Of a DNA stretch of 64,000 bases, positions 61,166-64,000 are shown one piece after another. Numbering within the stretch: position 1 is the first letter of the stretch; each line of letters opens with the position of its first letter. Location of the stretch: the NCBI RefSeq assembly GCF_041361465.1, contig NZ_JBGKAC010000001.1, forward strand, positions 2,480,001-2,544,000, written 5' to 3'. The stretch is from Halobaculum sp. MBLA0143 (GTDB lineage Archaea > Halobacteriota > Halobacteria > Halobacteriales > Haloferacaceae). Below the pieces are notes generated by a model that was not told the origin of the DNA, made no database searches, and worked only from the letters and a program-made list of their open reading frames with translations. A program made the translations under genes and the position numbers.

Positions 61166-62611
61166 TCAGGCGTAACCGAGCTCTTCCAGGCGGCGCTGGG
61201 TCGCTCGGTCGACGGAGCCGGTGTCCGACAGCCGGACACCCCGAGACTGGCGACTCTCGAAGGCGGTCGCAACGCGGTCGGCGGCGTCGTCGACTCTCGT
61301 CGCCCGACTCGTCTTCGCGTCCCAACATCGCACCGTCGCCGCCTCCGAACGCCAGGTCACGTCCTTCTGTACGGCGTCACCGTCGTCACGGTAGACGGCA
61401 CGTGCGTCACCGTTGAACCGCCACAGGTCCTCGCAGTACCGGCTGGCGCGTTCCTCCATCGGCTCTTCGAGTCCGTGTGAGGAGGCGACGACCGGACCGT
61501 CGGGACAGAACGTCTCCGCCGTCCAGTCGCCGTCCAGCGACCGTTCGACGGCAGTCGGGAACCGAGTGAGCGTGGCCGGGGACGCAATCCGTCGCCCGTC
61601 GGCACCCCCCGGTGGCCGGACGACGAGCGGAACGTGCAGCAACGCCTCGTGGATGCCCGCGCCGTGGGCGGCGACCCGTGCGCCGGGACGGACGCGACTC
61701 TGCTCGCCGAACCCCTCACCGTGGTCGGCAGTGACGACCACGAGCGTGTCGTCCAGTTCACCACGCTCCGAGAGCGCCCCGATCAGCCGTCGAAGCTGCG
61801 CGTCCATCTGGTGAATCGTCCCGTCGTACAGCCCTTCTAAGGCGCGTCGTTGCCACCAGGGCCGTCGACCGCCGTTGAACTCCCACACCTGGTCACCCAT
61901 GCTGTCCTGGAGGTCACGCAGTCGGTCACCGCCCCACTGGTCGTCGGGTGCCGCCGGCTCGTACGGGAGGTGGGCGTCCATGAAGTTGACACAGGCGGCC
62001 CACGGACCACTCGTCCCGTCGACCCAGTCCAACAACAGATCGGTGTAGACCGACGCCGGCGTGCTGGCGCTCAGAGCGTCCGGGAGGTACTGCGGGTAGT
62101 CCCACGCGAGTTTCGTTACGACACCGTTCGCCAGCGACTGGACGGGGTGATCGTCCTCGAGGCACCGGCGGAGGTACGCCGCGTACTGCCCTTGTCCTTC
62201 GGAGAGAACGAAGTTACTCGGGTCGATGGCGTCCGGGTACGGGAGGTTACGGGCGCCTTCCACCGTGTCGAAGGCGTCCTTCAGCCCGACTGCCATGTCG
62301 GTGATCCAGGTGTTCTCGGAGAAGACGCCGGTGCGGTACCCCTCCTCGTCCGCGAGCCGCTCGAAGACCGTGTGCCCAGGCTCGATGGCGTACTCCGCAC
62401 GGGTCAGCCCGTGTTCGACTACGTCGTACCCAGTGAACATACTGGTGTGACTCGGGAGGCTCCACGTCCCCGGAGAGCGTGCCTGGTCGTAGACGACTCC
62501 CGTCTCGGCGAACGACTCCAGAAACGGGGTCGTCTCGTGCTCGTGGCCGTAGAGGCTCGTGTTGCCGGCACGGACACTGTCGAGCACGACCAAGAGGACG
62601 TTCGGTTTCAC
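61166..62611 (-). CDS. Sulfatase-superfamily protein
   Basis: A 481-residue sulfatase-fold enzyme. It opens VKPNVLLVVLDSVRAG, the metal Asp strand, and has TADHGEGFGEQSRV as the second metal site and VNFMDAHLPYEP. At the place of the formylglycine motif C/S-x-P-x-R it has TWSLPSHTSMFTG, where Ser occupies the Cys/Ser position and His replaces Arg, so the classical formylglycine activation is unlikely. The C-terminus is RRLEELGYA. GTG at 62611 is preferred because it sits at the family start and follows TGTATGTA by about 27 bases; an ATG at 62638 is the alternative. Confidence 0.85.
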   Translation of the reverse strand: MKPNVLLVVLDSVRAGNTSLYGHEHETTPFLESFAETGVVYDQARSPGTWSLPSHTSMFTGYDVVEHGLTRAEYAIEPGHTVFERLADEEGYRTGVFSENTWITDMAVGLKDAFDTVEGARNLPYPDAIDPSNFVLSEGQGQYAAYLRRCLEDDHPVQSLANGVVTKLAWDYPQYLPDALSASTPASVYTDLLLDWVDGTSGPWAACVNFMDAHLPYEPAAPDDQWGGDRLRDLQDSMGDQVWEFNGGRRPWWQRRALEGLYDGTIHQMDAQLRRLIGALSERGELDDTLVVVTADHGEGFGEQSRVRPGARVAAHGAGIHEALLHVPLVVRPPGGADGRRIASPATLTRFPTAVERSLDGDWTAETFCPDGPVVASSHGLEEPMEERASRYCEDLWRFNGDARAVYRDDGDAVQKDVTWRSEAATVRCWDAKTSRATRVDDAADRVATAFESRQSRGVRLSDTGSVDRATQRRLEELGYA

Positions 62612-62765
62612 ACGAGCCCGGACGGCAGACACGTACATACACCTTGTGTCTGTCGCGTCGACGACAGAGCGGCCCCGACTCCGCCTGGCGACGACGACCG
62701 AGCGGTCGAGACGGTGGAGTGGCCATCCAGAGACACTAAGAGGGACCCTCGGCTACGAGCAGCCG

Positions 62766-63686
62766 ATGACACTCGTGGTCCTCGCGTTGGACGCGCTCGA
62801 CACCGAACTCGCGGCCGACTTCGGCGGCGGGTCGTTCTCGCTCACGTCACACGGCCACATGGAGTCTGTCGCCCACATGTTCGACGACCGGCCACACACC
62901 GGAGAGGTGTGGCCGACAGTTGCGACCGGTCTCCACCCACGAGAACACGGGATCACCGGCGGCGGCGAGAGCGAGTGGAGCAACCCCGTCGTGGAGCTCG
63001 GATCACGCCTGATCAACAAGTTCGACACCCAGATGAGCACCCGCAACCGACTGGGAGACATCGTCGAGGAGGTGACGAACGCGACCTGGGAGATGGCGAC
63101 CGTCACCGACCCGACGTTCTTCGACGGGCCCGGGCGGGTCGTCCACAACTGGCCGGGAGTCCACCGAAACGAGGAACTTCACCGAATCTGGGACGTGATC
63201 GAGGAGGGAATCCGGAGCGGCGAGGACAACATGCCACGCGAGGAGTACGAGCGCCGGGTGCGGGGCATCGCCGCAGAACAGTTCGGCTGGGTCAGAGAGA
63301 TGCTGAACCACGACACCTCGTTGGTGGCCGCACACATCCACGTCCTCGACGCGCTCGGACACGCGTACTCCGACGACAGAGAGGGGATGCGGCGCGCCTA
63401 CGAGTGGTGTGGCGCCGAGGTCGACGCCGTCCGTGAGGCGATGGCAGAAGACGACGAACTGCTCGTTCTCAGCGACCACGGGATGGAGACGACCTGGACG
63501 GACGGCCAGAACCCACACGGGACACACTCCTGGCGGTCGTTCTCCGCGAGCACGTTCGAGACGCGCCCCGAGGACGTCCACGACGTGCGAGCGTGGGTAG
63601 AAGACCACGTCGACGACACCGAACGGACGGAGTCGGAACTCGACCTCCCCGAAGAACAGCTTCGTCAACTCGGCTACGTGGAGTGA
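62766..63686 (+). CDS. Alkaline-phosphatase-superfamily protein (phosphodiesterase-like)
   Basis: A 306-residue protein. MTLVVLALDALDTEL is the metal Asp strand, GEVWPTVATGLHPREHG is the threonine-nucleophile region typical of nucleotide pyrophosphatase/phosphodiesterases, HIHVLDALGHAYSDD the metal His/Asp site and LLVLSDHGMETTW the second metal site. It ends EEQLRQLGYVE. It overlaps the flippase start by one base (63686), indicating co-transcription. Confidence 0.85.
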   Translation: MTLVVLALDALDTELAADFGGGSFSLTSHGHMESVAHMFDDRPHTGEVWPTVATGLHPREHGITGGGESEWSNPVVELGSRLINKFDTQMSTRNRLGDIVEEVTNATWEMATVTDPTFFDGPGRVVHNWPGVHRNEELHRIWDVIEEGIRSGEDNMPREEYERRVRGIAAEQFGWVREMLNHDTSLVAAHIHVLDALGHAYSDDREGMRRAYEWCGAEVDAVREAMAEDDELLVLSDHGMETTWTDGQNPHGTHSWRSFSASTFETRPEDVHDVRAWVEDHVDDTERTESELDLPEEQLRQLGYVE

Positions 63687-64000
63687 TGGGTCGAGCGAGC
63701 GAGATGGACTTCGGCCTGGAGAGCGTGAAGGCGTTCTCCGGGAAGATGACACAGGCTGTCCTCGGGTTCGTCGGCACGATCGTGTTCGCAAGAGTGCTCG
63801 GGCCCGACGGCTTCGGCGGGTTCTACTCGCTCCTGGCGGTGGTCCTGATCGCCGACCGACCCGCCAGAGGGGTGGCCCAGGCCGTCGAGAAACGCCGGTC
63901 AGAGTCGGGTGCGGCCGGAGCGGAGGTGGTCGGAGCGGGCGTCGTCGGGGTGGCGGTGGTCGTCACCGTTCTCGCCGCCGGCAGCTACGCGGTCCGCGGT
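63686..64000 (+). CDS. Partial polysaccharide flippase (Wzx/MATE-like), N-terminus
   Basis: An ATG at 63686, overlapping the previous stop, opens 105 codons to the window edge. It begins with an amphipathic helix (MDFGLESVKAFSGKMTQAV), then LGFVGTIVFARVLGPDGFGGFYSLLAVVL, the first two helices and loop of oligosaccharide flippases (RfbX/Wzx family, such as haloarchaeal AglR). It would flip lipid-linked glycans outward. 3' end lies outside. Confidence 0.75.
   Translation, partial: MGRASEMDFGLESVKAFSGKMTQAVLGFVGTIVFARVLGPDGFGGFYSLLAVVLIADRPARGVAQAVEKRRSESGAAGAEVVGAGVVGVAVVVTVLAAGSYAVRG

Noticed and set aside
61850-63436. A 528-codon plus-strand frame through the sulfatase and phosphodiesterase genes
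   Set aside because: Arg/Val-rich shadow overlapping genes with intact metal-site motifs on both strands.

Overview
The window is chromosomal DNA from a haloarchaeon (class Halobacteria). The evidence is high GC with GC-rich third codon positions, very acidic proteins, many twin-arginine (Tat) signal peptides and lipoboxes, TATA-like boxes about 25-30 bases before start codons (mostly leaderless transcripts), archaeal informational genes (Orc1/Cdc6, eIF-1A, a PDCD5-like protein, diphthine synthase, SRP 7S RNA) and archaeosortase A next to a PGF-CTERM surface glycoprotein. The genus cannot be fixed from sequence alone. I see no CRISPR array, prophage, rRNA or complete insertion sequence.

Layout. 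1-3.5 kb: a truncated Tat-exported protein, a second exported protein, an MDR-type NADP oxidoreductase and an unusual protein with an Asp/Pro/Ser repeat tail. 3.4-6.1 kb: a 36-residue membrane microprotein, pyrI-pyrB, acylphosphatase and a DICT-domain sensor protein. 6.1-7 kb: tRNA-Gly(CCC) with a decayed DUF433/DUF5615 toxin-antitoxin-like module running antisense across it. 7.1-19 kb: MutS-like ATPase, a beta-propeller protein, a drug-efflux-type MFS transporter, Orc1/Cdc6, M29 aminopeptidase, a PP-loop protein and PDCD5 pair, a RuvC-like protein, cytochrome P450, eIF-1A and small haloarchaeal proteins. 19-25.7 kb: a complete dipeptide/oligopeptide ABC importer with its two ATPases fused. 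25.8-34 kb: a zinc-ribbon microprotein, thiolase, an AT-rich trypsin-like protease with Tat lipoproteins, an AAA ATPase and a Ste24-type protease.

34-41 kb: a 22-bp tandem array, a palindromic repeat, intron-containing tRNA-Arg(TCT), a UPF0200/UPF0201 pair, SRPBCC protein, seven-cysteine ferredoxin, class-III aminotransferase, geranylgeranyl-reductase-type flavoprotein and a zinc metalloprotease. 41-49 kb: an M20 peptidase (dapE candidate), a membrane-anchored molybdopterin oxidoreductase and the dapA-dapB-dapD-lysA operon for lysine, joined by 4-base stop/start overlaps and lacking dapF. 49-52 kb: MFS transporter, SRP RNA, a second copy of the palindromic repeat and an 84-bp tandem array.

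52.4-64 kb: diphthine synthase, then a cell-surface block: archaeosortase A, a large S-layer-type glycoprotein ending in its recognition signal, three alkaline-phosphatase/sulfatase-superfamily proteins, two glycosyltransferases, an inactivated arylsulfotransferase-like gene and the start of a flippase. These genes plausibly make, modify and anchor the glycosylated surface protein. The most distinctive signals are this block with its shared C-terminal Leu-Gly-Tyr tails, the conserved palindromic element found twice just downstream of transcripts, and the decayed toxin-antitoxin module on tRNA-Gly.
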